In this document: piece after piece, positions 8,858 through 17,666 of the stretch
Layout: each line of letters starts with the position of its first letter
Numbering within the stretch: position 1 is the first letter of the stretch
Assembly (NCBI GenBank): GCA_963730535.1
Contig: CAVSRU010000012.1
Span: 806,001-870,000, forward strand
Direction of reading: 5' to 3'
From: DASSUW01 sp963730535
GTDB lineage: Bacteria; Actinomycetota; Thermoleophilia; Solirubrobacterales; Solirubrobacteraceae
Length of the DNA stretch: 64,000 nucleotides
Program-made: the position numbers and the translations under genes
Notes under the pieces: model-generated
The model's database searches: none
What the model saw: only the letters and a program-made list of their open reading frames with translations
What the model was told of the DNA's origin: nothing

Positions 8858-11800
8858 ATGGAATTCCGGCTCCTCGGCCCGCTCGAGGTCCTCGACGGCG
8901 ACCGCCCGCTCTCGCTCGGCGGTCCCAAACAGCGCTCGCTGCTGGCGATCCTGCTCCTGCACGCCGGCCGCGTGGTCCCAACCGAGCGGATGATCGACGA
9001 GCTGTGGGGGGCCGCGCCGCCGGCGACCGTCGCCAAGAGCGTCCAGGTCTACGTCTCCCGGCTGCGCAAGCAGATCGGCGACGACCGCCTCCTCACCCGC
9101 GCACCCGGCTATCTGCTGCAGATCGACTCGCAGGAGCTTGACCTCGCCCGCTTCGAGCGGCTCGTCGCCGAGGCGAAGGGCGCTCCCGCCCCAGCCGCGG
9201 CGGAGAAGCTCGGCGAGGCGCTTGCGCTGTGGCGCGGACCGCCGTTCGCCGACCTCACGTACGAGCCGTTTGCGCAGGCGCCGATCGCCCGTCTCGAGGA
9301 ACTGCGCCTTGCCGCGCTCGAGCAGCGCATCGACGCCATGCTCGCCACCGGTCGTCACGCCGAGCTCGTCAGCGACCTGGAGGCGCTGGTCACCGAGCAC
9401 CCCGCGAGAGAGGTCCTGCGGGGCCAGCTGATGCTCAGCCTCTACCGCTCTGGCCGCCAGACCGACGCGCTCCAGGCGTACCAATCGGCACGAACTGCGC
9501 TCGTGGACGAGCTCGGCATCGAGCCCGGGCGCCCGCTGCGGGAGCTTCACCAGGCGATCCTTCAGCAGGATCCCGGACTCGACCGCGCGGTGGCGCCCGA
9601 ACCGTTGGCCGCAACGCCACACGGCGGATTCGTCGGCCGGGAGGACGAGCTCGCAGCGCTGCTCGCCGGCTTGGACGACGCATTCGCCGGCCGCGGGCGG
9701 CTGTTCCTGCTCGAGGGCGAGCCCGGCATCGGCAAGAGCCGCCTGGCCGAGGAGCTGAGCGCACGGGCGCGCGCACGCGGGGCGCGCGTACTCGTCGGCC
9801 GCTGCTGGGAGGTGGGCGGTGCCCCGGCCTACTGGCCGTGGGTACAGTCGCTGCGCACCTACATCAGCGACAGCGACAGCGTCGCGCTGCGCTCGCAGCT
9901 CGGCGCCGGCGCCGCAGATCTCGCCCAGATCGTCCCCGAGCTGCGCGAGCGCTTCCCCGATCTGCCCGAGCCACCCGCGCTCGAGCCCCAGGCCGCGCGC
10001 TTCCGCCTGTTCGACGCCGCCGCCGGATTCCTCCGAAACGCCTCTCAAGGCCGGCCGATCGTCCTCGTGCTGGACGACCTGCACGCCGCCGACACGCCCT
10101 CGTTGCTGTTGTTGCGGTTCCTCGCCCGCGAGCTCGGCTCCACGCGAGTCCTGCTGATCGGCGCCTACCGCGATATCGACCCGCTCCCCGCGCAGCCGCT
10201 CATGGAGGCGGTGGCGGCGGTCACGCGGGAGCCGATCGGCCGCCGGCTGCCGCTGAGCGGGCTGAGCGAGCACGAGGTCGCGGCGTTCGTCGAGCTGAAC
10301 ACTTCGACGACTGGCGCTCCCGCGCTCGTCACGGCACTGAGCGACGAGGCCGAGGGGAATCCGCTCTTCGTCGGCGAGATCGCGCGTCTCCTCCTGGTCG
10401 AACCCGTCCTCTTGGAGGCCACCCGCGGCGTCCGACTGCCGATTCCCCAGAGCATCCGCGACGTGATGGCCCGCCGGCTCACCCACCTCTCCGATGAATG
10501 CAATCGGGTGCTGGGAGTGGCATCGGTCCTCGGCCATGAGTTCGCCCTCGATGCGCTCGCTCGCGTGGGAGGCGTCCCAGAGGAGCAGCTGCTCGAAACG
10601 GTCGACGAGGCGACGGCTGCGCGTGTCGTCGCCGACGTTCCTGGCGACCCCGGCCGTCTTCGCTTCGCGCACGCGCTCATGCGGGATACCGTCTACGAAG
10701 GGCTGACGGGCACGCGCCGGGTTCGGCTGCATAGGCGGGCGGTGACTGCGCTCGAGGCGCTCTACGTCGACGAGCCGGGACCTCACCTCGTCGAGCTCGG
10801 GCAGCACTGCGTCGCCGGACGCGAGTTCGACGAGGGAGCGCGCTACGCCCGGCGCGCAGGCGACCGAGCGCTGACGCTGCTCGCTTACGAGGAGGCGGCG
10901 CGCCTCTACGAGTCGGCGCTCGACACGCTAGAGCTGACACGGAGGGTCGATCCGGCGGCCCGCGCCGAGTTGCTGCTGGCGATCGGGGACGCTCACGCCA
11001 GGGCGGGAGGTATGGACGAGGCCAGGCAGATGTTCCTCGCTGCCGCCGAGCTCGCGAGATCCTCCCGGCTCCCCGAGCACCTCGCGCACGCCGCGCTCGG
11101 CTACGGCGGACGGTTTGTCTGGCAACGCGCCTGGGACGACCGCCGGCTCGTGCCACTGCTTCAGGAGGCATTGACGGCGCTGGGAGAGAACGCGTCACTG
11201 CTCCGGGCGAGGCTGCTGGCGCGACTCGCCGGAGCACTCCGCGATCAGCCCTCGCTCGAGCCGCGGGCGTCCCTCAGCCGCGAAGCCGTCGAGATCGCCC
11301 GCCGGCTCGGGGACACGGACACGCTCGCCTACGCGCTGGTCGGTCACTTCATGGCCACGTGGGGCCCTGACGTCGACGAGCTGGTGGCGATCGCGGACGA
11401 GGTGACCCGGCTCGTAGAAGAGACCGGACTGGTCGAGAGAACGCTCGAGGCAGTGACGCTGCAATCCATCATCGCGTGGCTGACGCTGGCAGACGGCGAT
11501 ACCACCGCCGCCGTTGACACGGAATACGAGGCGCTGGCGGACAAGCTGAAGGAGCCGGCGCATCAGTGGGCCGCGGCCATGCTGAGCGTGGCCTGGGCGC
11601 TCCTCCAGGGCAGGCTCGCGGAGGCCGAGCAGCTCGCCGAAGCCGCATTACGGTCCGGCGACCCGCCGAGTCCAGACGCCCGCTGTTCCTACCGGCTCGC
11701 GATGTTCGTTCTGCGCCGCGAGCAGGGCAGGCTGCGGGACGTGGAGGATCTCACGCGAGCTGCGATCGCCGAGTATCCCGGTTACCGATCCTTCCGCTGC

Positions 11801-12328
11801 CTCGTCGCCCTGCTCGACTGCGAGCTCGAGCGCGAGCATGAGGCCCGCCGGGCCTTCGACGAGCTCGCGGTACGCGACTTCGCCGCACTGCCGCGGGACA
11901 GCGAGTGGCTCTTCTGCCTGTCGATCCTGGCCGAGGTCGCGGCGTACCTGGAGGATCGCGACCGCGCCGCCGTCCTGTACCGGCTGCTCCTCCCCTACGC
12001 GCGCTTGAACACGCTCGTCTCGGGCGAGGTCGCTATCGGCGCCGTGGCGCGCTACCTCGGGATCCTTGCCACGACGACCGTGCAGTGGGCGCAGGCCGCC
12101 GGGCACTTCGAGGAGGCGATGGCGATGAACGCGAGGATGGGCGCGCACCCGACGCTCGCCCACACGCAGCACGACTACGCGCGCATGCTGCTCGCCCGAG
12201 ACGGTCCAGGCGATCGGGAGCATGCGCAGGCGCTCGTCGACGCGGCGCGAGAGACCTACCGCCAGCTCGGCATGGACACGTACGTGGCGAGGATCTCGGC
12301 GCTCCCTCAGGACGGACGAAGCGGCTAG
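8858..12328 (+). CDS. AfsR/SARP-type transcriptional regulator with AAA ATPase and TPR region
   Basis: A 1156-residue multidomain regulator. Residues 1 to about 90 are an OmpR-type winged helix (start EFRLLGPLEV; recognition region SVQVYVSRLRKQIG), about 95-240 a bacterial transcriptional activation domain (BTAD), about 255-620 an AAA ATPase with FVGREDEL, Walker A GEPGIGKSR near residue 288 and Walker B VLVLDDLHAAD near 400, then TPR-like helices to the end. The family activates secondary metabolism or stress genes in actinobacteria in response to ATP binding and partner input. ATG 8858 has no clear Shine-Dalgarno sequence, so leaderless translation is possible. Its stop codon shares the tetranucleotide CTAG with the convergent lipoprotein gene. 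The nearest candidate target is the divergent exported protein. Confidence 0.92.
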   Translation: MEFRLLGPLEVLDGDRPLSLGGPKQRSLLAILLLHAGRVVPTERMIDELWGAAPPATVAKSVQVYVSRLRKQIGDDRLLTRAPGYLLQIDSQELDLARFERLVAEAKGAPAPAAAEKLGEALALWRGPPFADLTYEPFAQAPIARLEELRLAALEQRIDAMLATGRHAELVSDLEALVTEHPAREVLRGQLMLSLYRSGRQTDALQAYQSARTALVDELGIEPGRPLRELHQAILQQDPGLDRAVAPEPLAATPHGGFVGREDELAALLAGLDDAFAGRGRLFLLEGEPGIGKSRLAEELSARARARGARVLVGRCWEVGGAPAYWPWVQSLRTYISDSDSVALRSQLGAGAADLAQIVPELRERFPDLPEPPALEPQAARFRLFDAAAGFLRNASQGRPIVLVLDDLHAADTPSLLLLRFLARELGSTRVLLIGAYRDIDPLPAQPLMEAVAAVTREPIGRRLPLSGLSEHEVAAFVELNTSTTGAPALVTALSDEAEGNPLFVGEIARLLLVEPVLLEATRGVRLPIPQSIRDVMARRLTHLSDECNRVLGVASVLGHEFALDALARVGGVPEEQLLETVDEATAARVVADVPGDPGRLRFAHALMRDTVYEGLTGTRRVRLHRRAVTALEALYVDEPGPHLVELGQHCVAGREFDEGARYARRAGDRALTLLAYEEAARLYESALDTLELTRRVDPAARAELLLAIGDAHARAGGMDEARQMFLAAAELARSSRLPEHLAHAALGYGGRFVWQRAWDDRRLVPLLQEALTALGENASLLRARLLARLAGALRDQPSLEPRASLSREAVEIARRLGDTDTLAYALVGHFMATWGPDVDELVAIADEVTRLVEETGLVERTLEAVTLQSIIAWLTLADGDTTAAVDTEYEALADKLKEPAHQWAAAMLSVAWALLQGRLAEAEQLAEAALRSGDPPSPDARCSYRLAMFVLRREQGRLRDVEDLTRAAIAEYPGYRSFRCLVALLDCELEREHEARRAFDELAVRDFAALPRDSEWLFCLSILAEVAAYLEDRDRAAVLYRLLLPYARLNTLVSGEVAIGAVARYLGILATTTVQWAQAAGHFEEAMAMNARMGAHPTLAHTQHDYARMLLARDGPGDREHAQALVDAARETYRQLGMDTYVARISALPQDGRSG

Positions 12329-12804
12329 CCCTGCTCGGGCAGGCAGTCGCTGAGCCCGTTCTCCTGGGCGAACGGGCGGGTGTCGTCCGCGATCTCGGAG
12401 AACTTGGCGGTCAGCTCGGCGAGCGTGTCCCGGTCGCGCTCGCGGGTGGCATCGGCGAGCTCGGGGATGAGGTCGAACGCCGCGCCGACGCCGTCGAGGA
12501 ACTTCGTCCAGCCGTCCTTGAGCTCGCCGGGCGCCTCGAGCGCGCGTAGGCGCTCGAAGTAGGGCTCATACGCCTTCGTCGTCGTCTCCAGCACCTCGGC
12601 GATCACGCGCCGGTCGCCCGCCCCCTCGCGCAGCCTCGCCTGCTGCTCGCGCGTGACCGCCGCGATCCGCGCCTCGCCCTCGCGGCAGATCCGGTTCGCG
12701 TCGGCGACAAAGCGCTCCTTGCTCGGTCCGCCGTCGTCGTCGTCGCCGCCGCCGCAGCCGGCGAGCAGCGCGAGGGCGACCACGAGAACCGCGGGGCGGC
12801 GCAT
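12325..12804 (-). CDS. Putative lipoprotein, unknown function
   Basis: A 159-residue protein with a lipoprotein signal peptide: basic start, hydrophobic core VVALALLAG and lipobox LAGC followed by a Gly/Asp stretch. The mature part is helical and charged, with a segment RFVADANRICREGEARIAAV seen in many small actinobacterial lipoproteins of unknown role, and two cysteines (one in NRICRE, one in LSDCLPEQG at the C-terminus) that could pair. Start ATG 12804 lies 24 bases from the divergent glycosylase start. Anchored to the outer face of the membrane by lipidation. No function can be assigned. Confidence 0.8.
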   Translation of the reverse strand: MRRPAVLVVALALLAGCGGGDDDDGGPSKERFVADANRICREGEARIAAVTREQQARLREGAGDRRVIAEVLETTTKAYEPYFERLRALEAPGELKDGWTKFLDGVGAAFDLIPELADATRERDRDTLAELTAKFSEIADDTRPFAQENGLSDCLPEQG

Positions 12805-12828
12805 CGCGACCAGGCTAGCCTGCCGGCC

Positions 12829-13464
12829 GTGAAGGCCCCCGACGCCCACCTGCGCCGCGCCGACCCGGTCATGGCCGGCCTGATCGACGACTTCGGCGGG
12901 CCGCTGCCGGTCGAGCCGGACGGCCGCGGCCGCCCCGAGCAGCGCTACGCGGCGCTCGTGCGCTCCATCACCGGCCAGCAGCTGTCGGTCAAGGCGGCGG
13001 CGTCGATCTGGGGGCGGTTGCTCGAGCGCTTCGGCGGCCAGACACCGACGCCGGAGCAGATCCTCGCCGACGATCCTGAGGCCTTGCGGGCGGCGTGCGG
13101 GTTCTCGCGCGCCAAGGTCGCGTACCTGCGCTCGCTGGCCGAGCACGTGCTGGCCGGCGAGATCGAGCTCGACCGGCTCGACGACCTGCCCGACGGCGAG
13201 GTGATCCGCGAGCTGACGGCCGTCAAGGGGATCGGCGAGTGGACCGCGCACATGTTCCTCATGTTCACGCTGCACCGGCCGGACGTGCTGCCGACGGGTG
13301 ACCTCGGGGTGCGCAACGCGGCCATGCGCGCGTACGGCCTCGACGCGCCCCCGGCACCTGCCGATCTCCAGGCGCTCGCCGAGCCATGGCGCCCGCACCG
13401 CACGCGCGCCTGCCTGTATCTCTGGCGGAGCCTCGACAACGAGCCCCTATCCTCATCGCCCTGA
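12829..13464 (+). CDS. AlkA-like DNA-3-methyladenine glycosylase (HhH-GPD)
   Basis: A 211-residue base-excision repair glycosylase of the HhH-GPD superfamily that removes alkylated purines. Visible are the conserved ALVRSITGQQLSVKAA helix, the helix-hairpin-helix with VKGIGEWTAHMF (about 132-143) and the catalytic aspartate in PTGDLGVR (Asp158). Length matches short AlkA/MAG-type bacterial enzymes lacking the N-terminal Ada half. Start is GTG 12829; no better in-frame start is nearby. The TGA stop overlaps the ATG of the next lipoprotein gene by one base (TGATG), so the two are likely cotranslated although no functional link is obvious. Confidence 0.92.
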   Translation: MKAPDAHLRRADPVMAGLIDDFGGPLPVEPDGRGRPEQRYAALVRSITGQQLSVKAAASIWGRLLERFGGQTPTPEQILADDPEALRAACGFSRAKVAYLRSLAEHVLAGEIELDRLDDLPDGEVIRELTAVKGIGEWTAHMFLMFTLHRPDVLPTGDLGVRNAAMRAYGLDAPPAPADLQALAEPWRPHRTRACLYLWRSLDNEPLSSSP

Positions 13465-14465
13465 TGTGGAGGCTGGTCATCGTCGGGCTGCTGCTCGCGC
13501 TGGTGGGGTGCGGCGGCGGGGAGGCGTCGTCTGACAGCGGGGTGGAGCAGGTCCCGGCCGAGGGCGGGCTGCGGGAGCAGATCCGCGCCGCCCAGGGCGT
13601 TCAGGCCGCCGACTTCCCGGACGCCGGCGGCCGCACGCTGGACGACGTGGCGGCCGAGATCCGCGGGGGTGGCACGGTCGAGGTCGGGCTCGCCAGCTCC
13701 GTGTTCACGGTCGGTCGCGGCCGGCTCGCGTTCGGCGTCATCGACGACGGCGGGCAGTTCGTCTACGGGCCGACGGCCGTCTACGTCGCGCCGACGCCCT
13801 CCTCGCGCGCCCAGGGGCCGTTCGCGGCGCCCGCCGACGTGCTCATGACCGAGCCCCGCTACCGCTCCCGCCAGGCCGCCCAGGAGACCGACCCGTTCGC
13901 GGCCGTCTACCAGGCCCAGGTCCCGTTCCGGCGCAAGGGCTCGTACTCGATCCTGGTCGCGACCCGGCGCGGCGACGGCTACGTGGCGGCGCCCGCCCAG
14001 GTGCAGGTGACGACGAAGCAGGCGGACCAGATCCCGGACGTCGGCGAGCCGGCCCCGAAGGTGGCGACCGACACGCTCGACAGCGTCAAGGGCAACCGCG
14101 ACCTGCTCGACACCCGCGTCCCGCCGAGCGAGATGCACGAGCAGTCGTTCGACAAGGTCGTCGGCTCCAAGCCGGTCGCGCTGCTGTTCGCGACTCCCCA
14201 GCTCTGCCAGTCGCGGGTCTGCGGGCCGGTGACCGACGTCGCCCTCCAGCTGCAGGCCAAGTACGGCGACCGCGTGGAGTTCATCCACCAGGAGGTGTAC
14301 GTCGACAACGACCCGAACGCGGGCCTGCGCAAGCCGCTGGAGGCGTTCCACCTCCCGACCGAGCCGTGGCTGTTCGTCGTCGGCGAGAATGGGCGCATCA
14401 CCGCACGCCTCGAGGGATCGTTCGGCCTGACGGCGTTCGAGAACGCCATCAAGACCGCGCTCTGA
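13464..14465 (+). CDS. Thioredoxin-like lipoprotein with CX4C motif
   Basis: A 333-residue predicted lipoprotein: hydrophobic core LVIVGLLLALVGC with lipidation Cys16. The N-terminal half is a beta-rich region of unknown type. The C-terminal third (from about residue 215) reads like a thioredoxin fold: KPVALLFATPQLC, then LQAKYGDRVEFIHQEVY, EPWLFVVGENGRITARLEGSFG. The expected CxxC is replaced by C248-QSRV-C253, a CX4C spacing. Start chosen at ATG 13464 because it overlaps the upstream stop and puts the signal peptide at the N-terminus. The gene is followed after 4 bases by a polytopic membrane protein, so the pair may act together at the membrane. Redox activity is inference. Confidence 0.8.
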   Translation: MWRLVIVGLLLALVGCGGGEASSDSGVEQVPAEGGLREQIRAAQGVQAADFPDAGGRTLDDVAAEIRGGGTVEVGLASSVFTVGRGRLAFGVIDDGGQFVYGPTAVYVAPTPSSRAQGPFAAPADVLMTEPRYRSRQAAQETDPFAAVYQAQVPFRRKGSYSILVATRRGDGYVAAPAQVQVTTKQADQIPDVGEPAPKVATDTLDSVKGNRDLLDTRVPPSEMHEQSFDKVVGSKPVALLFATPQLCQSRVCGPVTDVALQLQAKYGDRVEFIHQEVYVDNDPNAGLRKPLEAFHLPTEPWLFVVGENGRITARLEGSFGLTAFENAIKTAL

Positions 14466-14469
14466 ACCC

Positions 14470-15825
14470 ATGCTGTTCGCGCACAGCGGCCTGAGCGCGC
14501 GGGAGAACCTGCCGATCCCCGAGTGGCTGTTCGGGTGGGCGGCCGCCGCCGTGCTCGTCGTGTCGTTCGCGGCGCTCGCCGTGCTGTGGCCGCGACCGCG
14601 GCTCGAGCAGCCGTCCTGGCGCCCGCTGCCCTTCGGGATCGGGCGCGTCCTGGGCGGCCGCGCGGTCGACGTGCTCTGCAGCGCGATCGGCGTCGCGCTG
14701 CTCGTGCTCGTGATCGTCGCGGCGTACGTGGGCCCGGACTCGGGCGCCGACAACCTCGCGCCCACGTTCATCTTCATCATCTTCTGGGTCGGGCTCGTGT
14801 TCGCGTCCGTCCTGTTCGGCGACGTCTTCCGCGCGTTCAGCCCGTGGCGCGCGATCGGCCGCGCAACGGGAGCGATGCTCGGCCGGCGAGCCCCGCTGCA
14901 CCGGCCGTACCCGGAGCGGCTCGGACGCTGGCCGGCGGCGGCCGGGCTCTTCCTGTTCACGTGGATCGAGCTGGTCAGCGAGTGGGCGGTGCTGCCGCGC
15001 ACGGTCGCGAGCGTGGCCGTCGGGTACACGATCATCACGCTGGCCGCCCAGGCGGTGTGGGGCGTCGAGACGTGGACGCGCCGCGGCGAGGCGTTCTCGG
15101 TCTACTTCAACCTCTTCTCGCGGCTCAGCCCGTTCGAGACGCGCGACGGCGTCGTCGGCCTGCGCCCGCTGCTCGGCGGCCTGCCGCGGCTCCCCCCGGC
15201 GGCCGGCACGGTGGGGCTGCTCGCGGTGATGATCGGGACGGTCACGTTCGACGGCTTCGAGCAGGGATCGGCGTGGACCGACATCCAGAGCTCGATGGTC
15301 GACGCGTTCACGAGCCTGGGGATCGGCGCGTCGGCGGCGCCAAAGGTGGCCGGCACGATCGGCCTGCTCGCCGGCGTGGGGCTGGTGGCGGGCTTCTACC
15401 GGCTGGGGATGGAGGGCGCGCGCTCGGTCGGCGGAGGCTTCTCGGCCTCCGATCTGCGGCGGGCGTTCGTGCACACGCTCGTCCCGATCGCGGGCGCCTA
15501 CGTCGCGGCCCACTACCTGACGTACCTGCTGTTCAGCGGCCAGCAGATCATCTACCTGTCCTCGGACCCCTTCGGCCAGGGCTGGGACCTGTTCGGCACC
15601 GCCGCGTCGGGGATCGACTACTCGCTGCTGTCCCAGAACGGCCAGTGGTACGCCCAGGTCGGCTGCGTCGTGCTGGGCCACGTGGCCGGCCTCGTGCTCG
15701 CCCACGATCGGGCGCTGGCGTTGTACGGCCAGGCCAAGCTCGCCGTGCGGTCCCAGTACTGGATGCTAGGGATCATGGTGGGGTTCACGACGCTGGCTCT
15801 GTGGTTGCTGAGTCAGGCCGGGTGA
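14470..15825 (+). CDS. Polytopic membrane protein, unknown function
   Basis: A 451-residue integral membrane protein with about 10-11 hydrophobic segments from residue 20 to the C-terminus. It belongs to an actinobacterial family often labelled fenitrothion hydrolase in databases; that name comes from a distant assignment, and I see no hydrolase motif. Conserved-looking features are the N-terminal HSGLSARENLPIPEWLFGWAA, FGDVFRAFSPWRAIGR, the aromatic-rich FSVYFNLFSRLSPFE and the C-terminal QVGCVVLGHVAGLVLAHDRAL. Start ATG 14470 lies 4 bases after the thioredoxin-like lipoprotein, so they form an operon. Role is unknown; transport, or a membrane partner for the lipoprotein, is possible. Confidence 0.8.
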   Translation: MLFAHSGLSARENLPIPEWLFGWAAAAVLVVSFAALAVLWPRPRLEQPSWRPLPFGIGRVLGGRAVDVLCSAIGVALLVLVIVAAYVGPDSGADNLAPTFIFIIFWVGLVFASVLFGDVFRAFSPWRAIGRATGAMLGRRAPLHRPYPERLGRWPAAAGLFLFTWIELVSEWAVLPRTVASVAVGYTIITLAAQAVWGVETWTRRGEAFSVYFNLFSRLSPFETRDGVVGLRPLLGGLPRLPPAAGTVGLLAVMIGTVTFDGFEQGSAWTDIQSSMVDAFTSLGIGASAAPKVAGTIGLLAGVGLVAGFYRLGMEGARSVGGGFSASDLRRAFVHTLVPIAGAYVAAHYLTYLLFSGQQIIYLSSDPFGQGWDLFGTAASGIDYSLLSQNGQWYAQVGCVVLGHVAGLVLAHDRALALYGQAKLAVRSQYWMLGIMVGFTTLALWLLSQAG

Positions 15826-15834
15826 GGGCGCCGG

Positions 15835-16062
15835 CGAACGTCAACGGCGGCTGGGTAGGGAGGCTGCGGGAGCTGGCCGCCGTGCGGCCTCAGGCAAGAA
15901 CGTGCATCTCGGCGAGGCGCCGGCCATCGAAATCCACTTTGTGCGCGTCTGGAGCACAAAGTGGATTTGGAGATATCTCCAAACACCGAAATCCACGAAA
16001 CTCCGCCTTGAGGCCGACGCGGCGCCGGCTCCGCGCTTCCCTACCCAGCGCAGTTGACGTTC
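15835..16062. repeat. Long palindromic intergenic element, copy A1
   Basis: First of four related elements. The ends are inverted repeats: CGAACGTCAACGGCG ... GCGCAGTTGACGTTCG, followed inward by GGGTAGGGAGG / TTCCCTACCC. The core holds a perfect 15-base inverted repeat, AAATCCACTTTGTGC (15930-15944) and GCACAAAGTGGATTT (15954-15968), and then the 18-base palindrome TTTGGAGATATCTCCAAA (15966-15983). It lies between two convergent genes, and its right end encodes the last residues and the stop of the minus-strand gene. No open frame in it looks real. It may act as a bidirectional terminator or be a non-autonomous mobile element. Confidence 0.85.
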
Positions 16063-17333
16063 GGCGGCGGTGCGTCAAACGCCGGTCGCGCCCCCCACGC
16101 CTGCCACTCCCCGAGCGCCGCCCGACCCCGCGACAGGTCCGTGGTGACCAGCCCCGTCGGGAACAGGTGGTCCTCGCGCATCGTGTACTGCATCGCCACC
16201 GTGACGCGCGGGTCCTCGTACCAGGCGGACAGGCGCTCGTGCAGCAGCCGGCAGCCCTCGCGCTCGCTGCCGACGCCGCGGGCGAACGAGAGGCCGCTGG
16301 GGGCGGTGCCGACGCCGGTCTCGGTGATCCAGATCGCGTGCTCGCGGGGGCAGCCGCGGGCGGCGAGCGCGGTGGTGGCCGCGGCGACGGGGTCGCGCCC
16401 GCCGATGTAGCCGTGCTGGGACCACACCGGGGCGTCGCACACGAGCTTGCGCGGGAGCCCGCGGATCAGCTCGCCGACCGACAAGGCGCGCGCCTGCGGC
16501 TCGATCACCCCGGCCGCCTCGCCGAGCACGAGGCGGCGGTCGCCGCCCATCTCGGCCTGCGCCGCGCGCACGAGGCGTGCGTACGGGATCACCGCGCGCG
16601 GGGCGGCCGCGGCGTCGCAGCTCGCCCGCTGGGGCGAGAGGAAGTACGGGTGGTTCGGCTCGTTCCAGGGGCTCACGTAGCGCAGGCGGGCGCCTACCTC
16701 GTCGGCCATCGCGAAGACGGCAGCGAGCAGGCGCCGGTACGCCGGGAGCGCGTCGGGCCGCGGGGCGCCGGTCTGGCGGCTGCCCGGGCAGCCGCTCGCC
16801 GGCCCGGCCGCCCATTCCGGCGTGCCCGTGATGCTGAGCAGGCCCTCCCAGCCGCCCTCACGCTGGCGGGCGGCGAGCGCCGCGAGCTGGTCGCGCACGC
16901 CGGCGAACTCGGCGCACGGCGGCCGCTCGCGCATGCAGCCGGTCTGGGGGATGGCGAGGTTGGGCGGCGCGTCGGGCGACGGCTGGACCTCGTACCAGAC
17001 GACCAGCAGGCGGTAGACGGCCGGGTCGACGCGCGTCAGCGCATCCCGCCACGTCGTCCACGGCGGGGCGTCGGCGCCGGGGCCGAGCGGCACCAGCAGG
17101 TTCGGGTTCTGCTCGGTGACGCCGACCGCGAGCGACGGGCCTTCGGAGGGGGCGTCGAGGACCGCCGGCTCGGGCGTGACAGCAGGAGTGGCGGCCGGCG
17201 GCGAGGGCTCGCGCGGTTCGTCCCCGCCGCGTCCCGCGATGGCGAGAACGACGGCGGCGATGACGAGCGCGAGAGCTAGACCGCCGAGACCTCTTCCTCG
17301 TCCGCTACGCGGAACGAGGAGCCGCAGCCGCAT
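16041..17333 (-). CDS. Membrane-anchored glycoside-hydrolase-like (TIM-barrel) protein
   Basis: A 430-residue protein with an N-terminal membrane anchor (about residues 17-35, GGLALALVIAAVVLAIAG), a Pro/Ala-rich linker, then a TIM-barrel-like domain. YVSPWNEPNHPYF holds the Asn-Glu-Pro motif that carries the acid/base in clan GH-A hydrolases, and AIWITETGVG fits the nucleophile glutamate strand. Family assignment is uncertain (GH39/GH5-like). It probably acts outside the cell on a polysaccharide. The start at ATG 17333 overlaps the upstream IscA-type gene by 58 bases but is needed for a complete anchor. The C-terminal codons NVNCAG and the stop lie inside palindromic element A1, so the gene end was remodelled by that element. 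Confidence 0.75.
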   Translation of the reverse strand: MRLRLLVPRSGRGRGLGGLALALVIAAVVLAIAGRGGDEPREPSPPAATPAVTPEPAVLDAPSEGPSLAVGVTEQNPNLLVPLGPGADAPPWTTWRDALTRVDPAVYRLLVVWYEVQPSPDAPPNLAIPQTGCMRERPPCAEFAGVRDQLAALAARQREGGWEGLLSITGTPEWAAGPASGCPGSRQTGAPRPDALPAYRRLLAAVFAMADEVGARLRYVSPWNEPNHPYFLSPQRASCDAAAAPRAVIPYARLVRAAQAEMGGDRRLVLGEAAGVIEPQARALSVGELIRGLPRKLVCDAPVWSQHGYIGGRDPVAAATTALAARGCPREHAIWITETGVGTAPSGLSFARGVGSEREGCRLLHERLSAWYEDPRVTVAMQYTMREDHLFPTGLVTTDLSRGRAALGEWQAWGARPAFDAPPPNVNCAG

Positions 17334-17629
17334 GCAGCGATCACGTTGGGGTTGTCGACCTTGAAGCCGGCGCCCTGCATGCCGTCGACGTAGTCGACGA
17401 CCGCGCCGCGCACATACGGAAGGCTCGGGCCGTCGACGAGGATCCGCAGGCCGTGGTCCTCGAAGACCGCGTCGCCGTCGCGCTGGGTGTCGAACGCAAG
17501 CGCGTACTGGAAGCCTGAGCAGCCGCCGCCGCGCACGCCGACCCGAAGGCCGGAAGTCTGGATCTCGGCGCCCTGGGCGGCCAGGAACTCCTGCACCTTC
17601 TCGGCGCCCTTTTCCGTGAACGTGATCAT
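17276..17629 (-). CDS. IscA/ErpA-type iron-sulfur carrier (HesB family)
   Basis: A 117-residue A-type Fe-S carrier that accepts clusters from the scaffold and delivers them to apoproteins. The three ligand cysteines are present in the canonical arrangement, Cys37 in GGGCSG and Cys100/Cys102 in ACGCGSSF. Start ATG 17629 begins MITFTEKGAEKV as in the family; longer in-frame starts upstream would run into the divergent bolA. It is divergent from bolA-grxD with only 37 bases between start codons, so all three are probably co-regulated. BolA and CGFS glutaredoxins work with A-type carriers in Fe-S trafficking, which supports the assignment. Confidence 0.93.
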   Translation of the reverse strand: MITFTEKGAEKVQEFLAAQGAEIQTSGLRVGVRGGGCSGFQYALAFDTQRDGDAVFEDHGLRILVDGPSLPYVRGAVVDYVDGMQGAGFKVDNPNVIAACGCGSSFRVADEEEVSAV

Positions 17630-17666
17630 CGCTTCAGAAAGGATAGCGCCCGCTACAGTCTGTGGG

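Noticed and set aside
13386..13463. ATG 13386 as start of the thioredoxin-like lipoprotein
   Set aside because: It would put 26 residues before the lipoprotein signal peptide and overlap the glycosylase gene out of frame.
14470..15825. Fenitrothion hydrolase as the function of the polytopic membrane protein
   Set aside because: Recalled only as a database label for the family; the sequence shows membrane helices and no hydrolase motif.
15890..16078. Short open frames inside the palindromic elements
   Set aside because: Their translations only mirror the inverted repeat and differ between copies; no ribosome site or conservation pattern supports coding.
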